64,000 nucleotides of DNA from Eleginops maclovinus (lineage: Eukaryota; Chordata; Actinopteri; Perciformes; Eleginopidae). The DNA lies in NCBI RefSeq assembly GCF_036324505.1, contig NC_086368.1, forward strand, positions 4,493,021 through 4,557,020, given 5' to 3'. This document shows, piece by piece, positions 1-30,481 of this stretch. Position numbers and translations under genes: made by a program. The notes below the pieces were generated by a model that saw only the letters and a list, made by a program, of their open reading frames with translations, did no database searches and was not told the DNA's origin. Numbering within the stretch: position 1 is the first letter of the stretch; every line of letters starts with the position of its first letter.

Positions 1-425
1 CGTTAGATCACTTTGTTTAATTGAAGTTTCAAAACAATAACACAAAATATAATCAACAAATCAATGATTGTGTATTTTCACAGGTCCCAAGTTACTCAGC
101 AGCTTATATAGTCAATGAAAAATAAACTCCTACTTTACCAACTCCAGCAGGAAAGTGACAAATGCATTAACGCATTCATATTTATAATATCATTTGAAAT
201 GTTATTTTGAGCCAGTGTAGTATGATGAATTATACTTTCTGTAGTATTCCTTTGGAAGGAAATATTTGTATAGTTTTACTTTACAAATAGTACAGTTTAG
301 GACTTTGACTGTTTCTACACTTTGGTGTTTCTACTTTTGCTGAAGTCAAAGGTCTAAATGCTTTATGTAAACAGCTGTCTGTTCTGTTGGTGTCTCTGGA
401 AATTGACTCAAAACTCAATTTACAG

Positions 426-3405
426 GATCAAAGGAGGAGAGGGCAGTCTTTAACTACGCCAAAACCAAAGATTACTCCGAAGTTGATGATGATGAGGAGT
501 TGGGGATGAACGGAGTGATGAACGGAGTGACGGAGGAGGACGAGGAGGACGATCCAACAGAGGACAATGCTGAGGTTGAAGAGGCAGAGGGCACCCATAG
601 TGATGAGGAAGAAGATGAGGAGAGTGAAGAGGAGGACGAGAATGGAACCACAGGAAGTCCGGATGCAGTTACCCTGCCAGTGATCATGCATTTTGAAGAG
701 GTGCATCACAGAAAGTCCCGGAAGTTTCCCTTTAGAGCAGAATTCTGAGAAAAAAGACTTATGACCATATTCTGTAACAGTACAAACTGTACACAGTGAA
801 AACAAACGAAACATTGACTTTAATTAAATATATTATGTCATAAAATGATCGCGTAACTGTTTAAGGTCTGTTGAAAGCAATAATATTAGGGTTAACCTAA
901 TGTTTTTAATTTGAACTTGCTATTTTTGCTTTCAACTAACCTCACACAGTTATGTGAAATCTGTTGACATAATACATTTATTAAAGTCAATGTTTCTGTT
1001 TATTTATTTTGCATCAAAAAAACGACCAGAATTTTCCCTTAGAGCTATAGAGTGCAGGAAATGAATCATCATTTTAACACTTCAACTTGAAGTCAATGTT
1101 ATTTGAATATGTTTTGTGGTTTGATATCTTGGCAATGGCGACATGCAATGAGATGTTGTTTCCCTTATGTCCTAATGTTAGCTTTTAAAAAAAAAGAAAA
1201 GTGGTGTTAATATGTGGACATTATCCCACTGAACAAGTCTTGAATCATAAAGGTGTGTTTACCAGAGATCCTATTTTTTGAAACTTTCCAAAATCCAGTG
1301 GATAAATACCATTGGATTTTTTGTCGAGGAAACCTGCGCAATGCTTATTTCCGCCTCGTCACAAAATATATGTTTAATTTACCAGCTTTTGCAATTCAAA
1401 TAATAGCATCAACCAATCTCGTTGTGCAGAACAGGTTGAGTTGTACCTGTATTTATGAAACAACCCCAAATCTACATGTTTGAACTAAAGCAAAGGCAAC
1501 TCATACCAGATCTAATCGTTCACAATCCCTTTCGACATATAATAATCACTGAAATGTGCATTTTCATGTTGTTTATTCTCATACTTTGTTAAGGACTTTA
1601 GTGTCTTCTGAATGCACCAAACTCAGAATCTGTATTATATAACATTATGTCCTCTAATGTGTGTGCTACAGGTGACTCCGCCGAGGAACGGTAAGGATGT
1701 GAAACTGAGGCTGGTGTTAGGAAGTGAGAGCAGCTCCATCAGGTCGCTTTCCGTCAACATCAGCGTCCAGGCCATGAGGTACAATGGTGTGGCGACCGTG
1801 AACATCCAGACCGAGGTGAAGGACAAGAAACTGCTGCCCAGGAGAGGTGAATCTTCTGCTAGGGATACCTTTCTAGTAAAGTGATAGATTTACAGAAAAA
1901 AAGTCAGTTTCTTTCCCTTTGATTACTAAACTATTAAATGTAGCAGAAAACAACAACGCTCTGTGAGGATTGATCGAGGATTGGGAGGGGTCCGCCACAA
2001 TCTTCCCTGCCGTATGGGTGGGATAGCAGATTGCTGCCGATCACCCTTTCTGCAGATAATTGAGTTGGGCAGGGATTTTTTATTTAAAACGTTGCTCTCC
2101 AATATCAAAAGTGGTTATTCAAAAAATACTCAGACACTCCCCATGCATAATGTGGTGGAGTTACATTAAAATGTAAAAGTAGAAATATCACACTGCAAAA
2201 ACTAAAGTGAAAGTAAAAGGATAAAATGGAAATTCTCAAATAAAATACAAATGTCTAAACTGTTTTTAAGTGTAGGAGTTGAGTCAATTTAATTACGACT
2301 GTAATTTATGAAAAACTATTCTCAGATTTGACAAAATCACGTATTTGTTAGAAAACACTCAAACAACGTCGCTGTAAAACAATCATAAGTAGAGGGCATG
2401 GATGTATAAAGACAGAATACAGTGTTGATTTAATAACTTTTAGTGCAGTATGAGTTAAATAAGGGCTATTCAAGTGTTCATACTGTAGTTGATTTAGCTA
2501 TTTTTAAAAAGTATATTAGGGGCCAATGACGTCACGGACTGACAAGGTATTGAAGTACCATTTGAACACTACGCTGGGTAATATGTATTTCCCTTGTGGA
2601 ATTTACAACTTCCTTGAATTCTCCCTCTCTCTTCCTCTGTCTCTTGTAGATTTGGTCATCCCGATCCGAATCCCATTCTTGGCGTACCATAAGGCCATGG
2701 TGGACTGTTACAGCTTGAAGGTCTCAGCTTTGGTCACGGATAAACAGAGGCCCGACAGCGTGTACTTAGCTGAGGATAACGTTGTGCTGAAACAACCTGC
2801 CATCTCCCTCATGGTCAGTCAAACATTTCTGTCACAAACAGTCACAAAAAACATTATTCAAAAACTTTGAGCAAATATTTATTTATAAATATAACCAGTA
2901 TAGAATAAGCCTTTAGGCTTTTGTCCTTCAAATCATCTTTATTTGTGTGCTAAGAATAAAATGTTCAATTTACTTTGCAGGTATGTATTCATAAAACATA
3001 TTATTGAACCAATTGAAATGTGCCTCTAAGCACAGCATCAAAACCACAAACCCAATAGCGTGCTTTTTATGAAGTTTTCGTTACATAACTACAAACACTG
3101 ACTGTTGACAGTGATGATATTAGAAGATATAACCATTTATTGGAAACGTCTTATCATTCAAAAAAACACCTTTAATATAGGTTTTTATCTCGTCTTAATA
3201 CATCTAGCTAGTGATGATTCATGACAAATGTTTTTTTAAAAGTCTGTTAAAATGTGTCCCAGGTTTCCAGGAATGTCAAAGTGGAACGTAAGACAAGAGT
3301 CAAGCTGATTTTCCTGAACCCGACAGACAACGAGACGCTGACCAACTGCACTCTGACCTTCTCCGGAAGTGGACTGATGAGAAACCAAGTGGTGTTCAGG
3401 TTAGT

Positions 3406-3436
<31 letters not shown>

Positions 3437-4254
3437 ACATTACCTCACAGGTTAAATGCTAAATGGTTTAAGGCAGGTTACTAGTGGATTATAAAGATGG
3501 CCAACAATGGCCGTCCTATAGCTCAGTGGGTAGAGCAGGCGGCCATATACTGGTCCCCAGGTTCGAATCCGGCCTTGCTTCTTCCCCTCTGTCTCCCTAC
3601 TTCTCATCTGCTCATCTGTACTATTAGTAAAGGCACTGCTTGCCCCCCCCCAAAAAAGATGGCCGACAATCACTATCACAGGAAACTACTATGTAATGTT
3701 TTATCGTCTTATTTAACAATGTGTTGTAACATTCCTTCCAACATTATTGCAGATCTGCTGTAAGCTAGCTAGCTAACATAAACTGACAAAACACTTAGAA
3801 CTATGAACAGACTAACTCTGCCAACAGCGACAATTCTTAATCCCCATTGCACCAAGTGCTCCGGTCCCAGCTGTGTGCGTCACTTTTAAGTGTCCCCTGG
3901 TTCTCGTGTGTTTTCCTGTAATGACTGGCTGTTTTGAATATAGATAAAGTTGAATTGGCAGCAAAGAAGGTTTTGAGGTTCGATTGCCAAAGCATTAGTT
4001 AAAAGTTGTGTTGCCTATCAAAACTCTGAATAACAGATGTAGGATTATTCACAAACTGAGCCATTCAGAGTCTTTTTGATATGATTACTCTTTGTGTTTC
4101 CTGCAGGATGCCAGACTTGAAGCCAAAGAACCGTATTCGTGTCATGTTCTCTTTCGTTCCCTACAAGTCCGGTAAGAGGACTCTGGTGGCCGACTTCGAC
4201 TGCTCCACCTTCAGGGACATCAAGGCCAGTCGCATCATCAACGTCCAGCCGTAA
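426..4254 (+). CDS. Transglutaminase, TGM5-like, 3' part only (last five coding exons)
   Basis: Partial gene cut by the left window edge. Exons by GT-AG junctions and frame: 426-700, 1672-1846, 2650-2813, 3263-3399 and 4107-4254 (TAA). They encode the end of the catalytic-core/barrel linker and both C-terminal beta-barrels of a protein-glutamine gamma-glutamyltransferase, the calcium-dependent enzyme that forms isopeptide cross-links. The first exon starts with KEERAVFNYAKTKDY, matching the linker start of TGM2 and TGM5. It then runs into a stretch of about 60 residues rich in Asp/Glu. The barrels end in VPYKSGKRTLVADFDC and a short tail. The last four exons have exactly the lengths of the downstream paralogue (175, 164, 137, 148 nt), so this is one half of a tandem duplication. 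The catalytic exons are not in the window, so activity cannot be judged. Confidence 0.9.
792..1000. mobile_element. Palindromic MITE, copy 1
   Basis: About 200 bp whose two halves are inverted copies. The left arm reads CATTGACTTTAATTAAATAT and the right arm ends in AAAGTCAATGTTTC, with TTATGTGAAATCTGTTGACA between. Four further copies occur in the transglutaminase introns (15.4, 17.1/18.4, 19.5, 23.1 kb). It lies in the intron after the first visible exon. It has no coding capacity and is probably a non-autonomous DNA transposon. Confidence 0.7.
3404..3435. repeat. (TG)n microsatellite next to a splice donor
   Basis: The run starts a few bases after the donor at 3400 of the penultimate visible exon. 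The paralogous donor at 24271 is also followed by a (GT)n run. Confidence 0.85.
3509..3654 (+). mobile_element. tRNA-derived SINE with target-site duplication
   Basis: The 5' half resembles a tRNA with a good A box (TAGCTCAGTGGGTAGAGC, around 3529) and a perfect B box (GGTTCGAATCC, around 3560), so it carries an internal RNA polymerase III promoter. An unrelated tail and a C/A-rich end follow. It is flanked by near-identical 16-bp duplications (3493-3508 and 3655-3670, one mismatch, AAAGATGGCC core), which shows retrotransposition. It sits in the last intron of the upstream transglutaminase. Confidence 0.85.
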
Positions 4255-6321
4255 ACTCTTTACGAAACAAATCGTCAGGTTTATAATTCTTTATGAGGCG
4301 TTTTTACTTTCAAATCATTCGGGGATTTTCAGAAGGAAGACCAAATTGGTTTTAATCAATGGGGGCTACAGTATTTACAAAAAGTAGCTGCAAGTACGAC
4401 TATCAACTGTGATTTTAACTGAGACATGTTTTCTTTCCACTTTGCATCATGGCCTTTTCCTCGGTACTGCTACTAATCCTGTTGTGGTGTTAAATATTGG
4501 TATAATGGAAAGATGCTAAGTGCTACTTAGCTCAGGGAAATTTAATGGAAGTCACTTTACTTGAAATTGCAACATTTTAACTTTACAAATGTAACAAACA
4601 ATGTAAGCCTGTAATCATGTATACTGATTAAAATCAGGTAAAGCAAGCTGCTCCCCACGAGGCATAAACACAAATACAATTAAAATGTACATTTATCATC
4701 TCAAAAGAACATTACTGTTAAAAGAGTCGGACTGTGAAACCCTTACACTTGGCACCGCCCTGGTTCCTCCAACAAAAAGCCTTTTGATAATTGCATGATA
4801 ATTAACATGTGCAACATTATCCAAGAAATGTGGGCTGGGTTCACAGATGAACACCACTTACTTGATTTTCAAAGCTTACATCTAAAAGTAGATACACATT
4901 TTGAACTCTTATATACAACTTTTATCTTTAGATTGATGTTCAGGGTCCAATTTGAACTTTAGTCTCAATCGCTTAGCTTTAATTGCACCATGAAATCCAT
5001 GTATCAATCATCTATCAATGCTCGGACCTGCTCCTGATGAAGTGTTGCGCATTCAAATGATGTGAAAGCGGGACTGCATCTTTTTATATGGTGTATCAAA
5101 GTCATAATCACACAAATAAAGATAATTGAAAGCCATATGTTGAACCCTCTGTTTTTGTGAAGCTACCATTTTGTAAATGATCATACGGCTTAGAAAATGA
5201 AATCCAACGTTTCTTTAATTTATATTAAAACAGGATTATGGTTGCCCCTTTTAACGCATACAAATATACACGCATCCTTACTCTAAATAAATAAGAATAA
5301 TAATCGAAACCTTAAAGCCGTCGAAATAACTGAAAATAATTCTGCTCTTATATTATTATAATATGATTGGCAAATATGGAATGCTTGCTGCACTGATAAA
5401 ACATCTTTACAGAAATACATGATGAATGAATGATTTAAAAATGAAAAATGAAAAAAAGAAATATAGTTGAAGTTATGATTATCACATTGTGTAAAATACT
5501 CTTTACACACACTATGGCCGAAGGAGGTCTGAAAATAGTTAACATGGAAACCAGCTAAGCTTCTTTTAAGGTGTTTCACTAAACCTTATATATACCTTAT
5601 ACACATATAATTATTTGTGTTGTAATTTCCTTATTCTTGTTTTTCTTCCCCATTATGACGAGATTATAAGGTGCTCATCACAATTGATGTGCAATTATAT
5701 TGCAAACTGCCGAGATTTATCACATAAAACTGTCTTTCTGAGTCACACTATGTTACGAAATTTGCGAAAATCATGCCCTTATACCATCCCACACACAGAC
5801 ACACACACACACACACACACACATGCACTCTGGACACATTCATACTCGTAACTCTTTGTTTAAAATGAGTCAAGGATGACAAATCACTGACTGAATAACA
5901 TTCCATCACATCTCAGTTTCAATGTTGTGTTCCCAGCTTGTTTCCAAGTGAACGAAAACACACCCTACACACTTTATAAAAAATGTCCTCTTTCCTGTCC
6001 TTCTTTGTGGAGTCCATGAAAGATGAAAGCAACAATATATTGAATGTGAAAAGTAACATTATAGGTTTTTTAATATAGCACATTTAATTCAAGACACAAT
6101 AGCAATTCAAAGCACTTTCCATAAGTATTAATGCAAAGAGAAAAACAAAATAAAACAATACATAAAGGTGAGAGGAAATAGATATGGGATTTGGCTTGGG
6201 AACCGAAGGGTGTGGACTCGTTACTGGAAAGATTCCCCTGCTGAGACCCAAGTGCTCCAGGGAATCAGAACCTGGGCAGCCCCTTCGCTGTGCCATCTCT
6301 CCATTAGTCTATAGGCACTAC
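4255..6321. other. 3' flank and intergenic region without a gene
   Basis: It holds the 3' UTR of the upstream transglutaminase, an AT-rich spacer and a short (CA)n run near 5791-5823. Around 6070-6120 there is a stretch resembling the common fish repeat containing TATAGCAC and CAAAGCACTTT. No exon with support was seen. Confidence 0.6.
5115..5120 (+). terminator. Putative poly(A) signal of the upstream transglutaminase
   Basis: A canonical AATAAA lies about 860 nt after the stop codon. I saw no earlier AATAAA in the 3' flank. The cleavage site is inferred, not seen. Confidence 0.4.
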
Positions 6322-7665
6322 CAGTGGCGTCGCTGGCACGAAAAGACTGGTGGGGCCCGGTCGTGCGTGCACACGCGAGGGGCTGTTGAAGTAGTACACA
6401 TATATTCGCTGTAAGTGAGTCGTTTAAAGTGCACCTACCTGCTAACTTACTAACTAAGAGAGATCACATAAGCCAGGTGTAGTAGCCTATAGTACAATAC
6501 AGTAAGCAAATCCCACAATTCAGAAGTTGAACTCCATGCCACCATGCCACAGCGGGCCAGGACTGCATTTCACGAAAGCGTCGTTGAGCAACTACCATCG
6601 TAACTGTGGAGAGAGAGCGTTCAAAATGATAGTCTCTCTATCATGTGACAATGGTAGTAGTTTCACGACTCTTTCGGGAAATGCACCCCTGAATACAAGA
6701 TACCGTAAAGGCCTACCTTATTATTACCGGTTCAGCCGCACTTACAGAGACTGATGAGGTAGTGGCAGCTCCCGGTTCTCCGGTGGGCCTAGCACCTGGC
6801 AGAACAACTCCTTCGTCGTCTTCAAGCTCAATGGGAATGTGAACGGCTAGGTACCAGTGGAGCGCAGCTAACGTTAACTAAGTTAGGCTAACAGCAGCCA
6901 CTAGCAAAAAGCCCACTCAGCCTCAACGACGAACAAGCCGTAAAGTTGAGCAGTGTTTGCTAAGATTAGGTCATTCAGCTACTCACTAACATTACTAAAC
7001 TAACTCACAAAAAAAGAAATGTAAGTAATATACAACTTTAAAGGTCTGACTCAATAGCAAAGAACAAAATGGCACCTGCCGCTTCAGAACAGAAACTTGG
7101 ATTGACAAAATGTCTCTGCCTATCACGGGCAAAGTGAATTAACAAATTACTATTGGTTCGTTCAAAATTCAAATGAAAATGCATCAAACAAATAACTCTG
7201 ATTGGTCTAACTGTACAGAATTCTGCATCAATGGTGGATGGTAATATGTGACATATATCCGTCTATTATTTTTCATTGGCTATGGGGCCAAAACCGTTTT
7301 GCCCCACCGCTCATCATTGAAATCGCGTTGAGCAAGCGCACTGTGTTTTTGACTGCTCACCTGGTTAAACAGGGGCTGAGGGGCCAGCCCCTTGCCCGTT
7401 GAGGAAGACTGCTAGGTGAAGCGCGACCATTACTCAACACGGACAAGAAGCGATTCGGAATATACCAGACAGTTACAGCGCTACCATTGTCATATTATGT
7501 CATGTCATGTAATACACACGCAATCATGTTAGTTCCGAAATAAAATACATATATATTACTTGTTGTTAGTGGAAATCAAATTATTGATCATGTCGTGAAC
7601 TGCGCCACAGCGGCCACTAGTGGTGGGGCCCAGCCCCACCGGCCCCTAATGCAGAGACGCCCCTG
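6322..7665. mobile_element. Non-autonomous hAT transposon, 1.34 kb
   Basis: The termini are CAGTGGCGTCGCTG on the left and, inverted, CAGGGGCGTCTCTG on the right (two mismatches in 14). The 8-bp sequence GGCACTAC lies immediately outside both ends (6314-6321 and 7666-7673). An 8-bp target-site duplication with CAG-type termini is diagnostic of the hAT superfamily. A subterminal GGTGGGGCCC motif occurs near both ends. No transposase reading frame is present, so it would depend on an enzyme supplied elsewhere. It lies directly upstream of the first exon of the complete transglutaminase. Confidence 0.9.
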
Positions 7666-7841
7666 GGCACTACGTAAACAGATTCATTGAAAGTCGTTGT
7701 GGCAAAAAGTAAATAAATGGAATATAATGGAATAGCATCATAGTGAAAAAGTCAGCTAGGAAACAGGAGCCTTTATTTTTGATAGGAAGGGTTTACACTA
7801 CTTGTTGCAGGTTCATTACAAATGGGGTTGGGCTTCCCAAC

Positions 7842-7850
7842 TATTTAAAT
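7842..7850 (+). promoter_or_regulatory. Possible TATA-like box of the complete transglutaminase
   Basis: TATTTAAAT lies 105 bp upstream of the inferred initiator ATG at 7955, leaving room for a short 5' UTR of about 75 nt. This is a motif match only; the transcription start is unknown. Confidence 0.3.
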
Positions 7851-7954
7851 CTCCGAATACAGAGTGTGTGTGCTTTCTGTGTGCTGCTGACTGCCTGCCA
7901 GTGCACATTTTTATCCTCCATACAATAACGATTCTAGGAAGGAAACTTTTTGGA

Positions 7955-26612
<18,658 letters not shown>

Positions 26613-27488
26613 ACTCTTACTTCAGAGCCAAACTGTGTGTTTTAAAAATCTTCACTATTTAATAATTGAATGGAGAACAGTAAAGCTATTGTTGCTCCCA
26701 CTTCGCAGCAGTGTAGCAGAGTTACTGCACTAGTTGTCAAAAAAGTATTGTGAGCGTATGTATGTATTGTTGGCAGGGGGGGCACTTAATGCAGTAGTGT
26801 TTTTTTGTATAAAAAATCAATGTCATGCCCATGGTCAATATCGCACTTTTGGCCTTTTTTTTAGGAGCTGCTGTGGTGTTAAATATGTGGGGGTTTAGGG
26901 GATATGCAGACACAGATTCAAACAACGCTGATTTAAATCAATTCTAATTCAGTGCTACTAAGATTGCAATTAAACATTTTTAACAGTTGTTAACGTATTG
27001 TTTTTAGTGAGCACATTTTCTCTCTGCAGGGCATAAACAAATATAAAAAGAAAGTGTCACAATGCTGCACATTACTTCGTCAGAGAACAGAATTACACGA
27101 TTTAATTGAATAATTGATTCTGACTGGTCAATTCAGAACCTGTGACACGTTGTTAATCCAGTAGTACAGACCGCTGTCAAGGACTATATTGACCGTTAAG
27201 GAGGATCAAGAAAGGAAAAGGAACAGAGGTTAAAAGACGGAGCAGTGGATGTCAGATAAATCCCCAGAAAAAGAACAGACAGGAAGTAAACACTAACAGG
27301 AACACGGTCTGGGCTCTGCAGTGTTTAAGGACTTGTTAGTGGATTAGAAACTGTGAACAGACTTGAACAGTTACAGAAAACTTTGATCAGTGCTGCCATA
27401 AAGTTGTTGTTGTCACAGTTCCAGCCGTTAGTGCGCCGTGGAACAGAGTTTTTTTTCTTTGCGGAAGAAAAACGATAATTTTTGTGTC

Positions 27489-27494
27489 AATAAA
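27489..27494 (+). terminator. Possible poly(A) signal of the complete transglutaminase
   Basis: First AATAAA seen after the stop codon at 26612, about 880 nt downstream, similar to the spacing in the upstream paralogue. Not otherwise supported. Confidence 0.25.
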
Positions 27495-27561
27495 ATAATT
27501 ATAATTCGAAACAGAGTCGTTAGTTTGTTTAGTATCTGGCAGTTTGTTTAGTATCTGGCTG

Positions 27562-27640
27562 TGTAATATGCGGGCTCCCTGATCAGTCTGTCGGGTGTTC
27601 TTTTCCCCATAATGACTGCCTCGCTGCACATTATCCCTTA
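27562..27640. repeat. Hairpin repeat, copy 2 (degenerate)
   Basis: GTGTAATATGCGGG at the left and TAATGACTGCCTCGCTGCAC followed by ATTATCCC at the right. These correspond to the reverse complement of 12668-12760. The inner part has diverged, so the stem is incomplete. Confidence 0.55.
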
Positions 27641-27698
27641 CTTGACTTGGTACCGACACACACATTCTAAATAAAAAGTTATCAACTTTTGTCCTAAC

Positions 27699-27990
27699 AG
27701 GGATGTTAAGGGTCAGATGAAACGTAATCCTTGTGGACTGCACTATATTTTTGTATTAAAAAGAAAAGTTGGAATGTATTTTTATTATATGAATGTGTTT
27801 AATAAATCGGAAACATGTCTAAATAAAGGTAATTTAAAGCAATTTTTAAAGGTGATGTTACAGATTTTTTAAATATCACACCCTTCTATTTTTAGTCTGA
27901 TATTAAGATTCTTAATTTTTTTAAAGTAAATCCTTCCTCACTTTATGAATCTTTTCTTTGTATAAGATATACTGAACACTCAACACTATC
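27699..27990 (+). repeat. Dispersed repeat, copy 1
   Basis: About 290 bp that is highly similar to 34374-34705: GGGATGTTAAGGGTCAG, GGAATGTATTTTTATTATAT, TATTTTTAGTCTGAT and AAGTAAATCCTTCCTC in the same order. This copy lacks about 50 bp present in the other. The element class is unknown. Confidence 0.7.
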
Positions 27991-28330
27991 ACTATAGTTT
28001 TTTCTGGAAGCCAACAGTACATTTCTCTACACATTTGAAACGATTTCTTTTCTCATTGAAAAGGTCAAAGGGAATAATTTGTGATAAAGAATGAACAACA
28101 GTGCCCTTTGCAAATGTATTTTTGTATTGGTTAACACATAAGACTAAGGTATTACTGTATGTAACTCCGTTGAAGCACAAGTCAGACACAAGTGGTTTTC
28201 TTGCTACTGGTTTATTGAAGACTTCTCTCCAAATTCACAGTGAAAACTAACACAGTATTGACAAGAACATATAGAGATCATGTTAGCTTAGTATAAAATA
28301 ACATCATGCACAGCATGTGGATTTAACATT

Positions 28331-28768
28331 TTCATCCATCCATCCATCCATCCATCCATCCATCCATCCATCCATCCATCCATCCATCCATCCATCCATC
28401 CATCCATCCATCCATCTTCTCCCGCTTTTCTGTCAGGGTCGAGGAGGTAACATCTCTAGCAGAGAGCCCCAAACTTCTCTTTCCCTGGCCACATCAACCA
28501 GCTCTGACTGGGGGATTCCAAGGCGCTCCCAGGCCAGCGAAGAGATATAATCCCTCCACCTGGTCCTAGGTCTACCCCTCGGTCTCTTCCCAGCTGGACG
28601 TGCCTGGAACACCTCCCTAGGGAGCCCTGCGGAGAAATCCCATTTCGGCCGCTTGTATCCGTGATCTCGTTCTTTCGGTCATGACCCATCTTTCATGACC
28701 ATAGGTGAGGGTATGAACGAAGATGGCCCGGTAGACAGAGAGCTTTGCCTTCTGGCTCAGCTCTCTTT
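28331..28768 (-). mobile_element. RTE-type (Rex3-like) LINE, second 5'-truncated copy
   Basis: On the minus strand it matches the 3' part of the element at 17152-18366, from AGAGAGCTGAGCCAGAAGGC to AGCGGGAGAAG. It ends in a much longer GATG tail, seen here as (CATC)n at 28336-28415. It lacks an internal block of roughly 135 bp corresponding to 18008-18143 of the first copy. It directly abuts the hAT transposase remnant. Confidence 0.85.
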
Positions 28769-29507
28769 GAGGCCATACTCCTCCTTCAGCACTTTATGGA
28801 CCCCATTATAAATCCCTGTCATAACAGAGGCATTGTCAGTCCCTATCCCCAGGAGTTTCTCTTTTTGAAGACAGCGCTTCTCTAGGAAAGCAACAACAGC
28901 TCGGGCTATAGATCTGGCATCTCCTCCCTCCAACTCAACAAGCCCAAGAAAAGTTGAGACAATTGTCTGTTTGGTGTCACTAAAGTACCTTATCACAACA
29001 CTAGGTACTTAGAGACACTAACATCTGTGGACTCATCGAGGAGGAGGCTGAAACGCTGGTCACCGACATCTGTGACCAACTTTTTCAAAAAGTATGGCGC
29101 TAAAACACCTTTAATCATCTCCGTGCACTTTGTCCTGTGCATTTTAAAATGAGTAGCAGCAGTGGAGTCTGAGAACGCAGCTTTACATGCTTCCCCAATG
29201 TGGTCACATGCCAGCATGGAGCAGTGTTCAGCCATAGCTAATACCATGGTGGCTTCAGCCTTTTTTGTGGAGTTTTTTAAATCATTAATGGCAGCTTGCT
29301 TTGGGAGGAACTGTTATAAGGCTTTGCCTTTTCAGTATGTTTTTTAGTTGCCATGTGTTTTCTTACATCGCAAAGTTTGGCGTAGAAATCAGCCTTACAG
29401 TACATGCAGTATGTCCGTGTATCGTCTCCAATACACGGCCTCAACCAGCCTTTGAATTCAATGTTTGATTCCTTTCGATCTTTTTTTCGAGCATGAAGTT
29501 TAGACAT
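28769..29507 (-). pseudogene. Decayed hAT transposase (BED finger and core fragment)
   Basis: On the minus strand, an N-terminal part with a BED-like zinc finger (CMYCKADFYAKLCDVRKHMA, around 29390) is followed by core pieces. These include SLLLDESTDVSVSKYL (around 29030) and LGIGTDNASVMTG (around 28830), motifs of the hAT catalytic domain. The reading frame shifts at least twice (near 29305 and 29010). The C-terminal part and dimerisation domain are missing; the sequence stops where the Rex3-like copy begins. Upstream, 29508-29880 is GC- and CpG-rich and could be its former promoter. Confidence 0.75.
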
Positions 29508-29935
29508 GATGAGCTAGCTAGCTAGATGTTCAGTTTATGTCAGAGGCATACACACAGTGGACGCAGTGAGTAAGTGACTGAGGCTGTGTGAGTAATATGC
29601 AGTTATTTATTTGAGTGTGACAGCGCACAGTGAAGAAACATTTATATGTTCGTTCTACAGCAACAGATGGGATCAGCGCCAGCGCGAGCGGTGGCTTTGC
29701 GCACGCGCGATACTGTCCGGACCCGGCGAGTGTGAGTCGCTTTGACTGCAGCTGGGACTGCGGCGCAAGGCTACTGTGAGACTGACCGCCTATCAGTGCC
29801 TTGGGACGGCGGAGGGGCTCACGGCAGCACCCGCTGGTCGTTGAGGAGAGTAACTGCAGAACGACACATGCTTTTGTTGCACTTTTAAGAATGACGCTGT
29901 GGCCGATCCTTTGTGTAGCACATTGAATTGTATTC

Positions 29936-30022
29936 CTGTAGGAACAGTAACAGAAACACATGGATATCAGTCCTCAGCGTCTGTGTTGCTCTGCATTACT
30001 CGTACCGTCTCACGTCTCACTC
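29936..30022. repeat. Direct repeat, unit 1
   Basis: About 85 bp nearly identical to 30482-30564, with AACACATGGATATCAGTCCT and GCATTACTCGTACCGTCTCA. This unit has 6 extra bases (GTAACA). The units are about 545 bp apart; origin unknown. Confidence 0.85.
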
Positions 30023-30481
30023 TACGTTCACCAAAAACAGTCATAAACTTTAATACTGAAATCAAGTTAAACTCTTATTTTGAAACGTAACAGAGAAAAC
30101 CCATGTTAAATATATCTTCCGAAATGCACGCTGGCTTTGCTAAGGTTAGCATCTGTGTCATTAGCCTTCGCTTATTCACACACAAATAAAGCTTTTTAAA
30201 CCTTTTCACATCATTAATTAGCAAGAGTTAGCCTCGAACTATCATCCCTGTTTGTGGTTTTGTTTACTGTTGCACATTTCTCACTTCAGAAGACAGTTTC
30301 ATAGCTCGTTTTCAATATCATTATCGTCGCCCGCCATATTGAACTATATTCATTACTATGGGCTCACTCGTCTGCATTCAAAGTCACGTTCAAAATCACT
30401 ACATGTCACAGTCACAGTCTAACACTTTTACACGTTATAATATTAATATTTCATTCTGGTTATGATGTCTGAGCATCTTAG

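Noticed and set aside
472..687. Ser-rich antisense frame, and a similar one at 20637-20861
   Set aside because: Both are complements of the acidic-linker exons of the transglutaminases, where GAG/GAT codons read as Ser-rich on the other strand.
3512..3574. Possible functional tRNA gene (good A and B boxes)
   Set aside because: No complete acceptor-stem pairing was evident. A SINE tail follows and 16-bp target-site duplications flank the unit, so it is a tRNA-derived SINE.
28336..28415. Regularly spaced short repeats, considered as a CRISPR-like or minisatellite array
   Set aside because: It is a simple (CATC)n tail of a Rex3-like LINE with no spacers, in a vertebrate genome.
29530..29961. 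A 143-codon minus-strand frame across the CpG-rich segment
   Set aside because: No recognisable domain, no splice support, and it overlaps the presumed upstream region of a dead hAT element.
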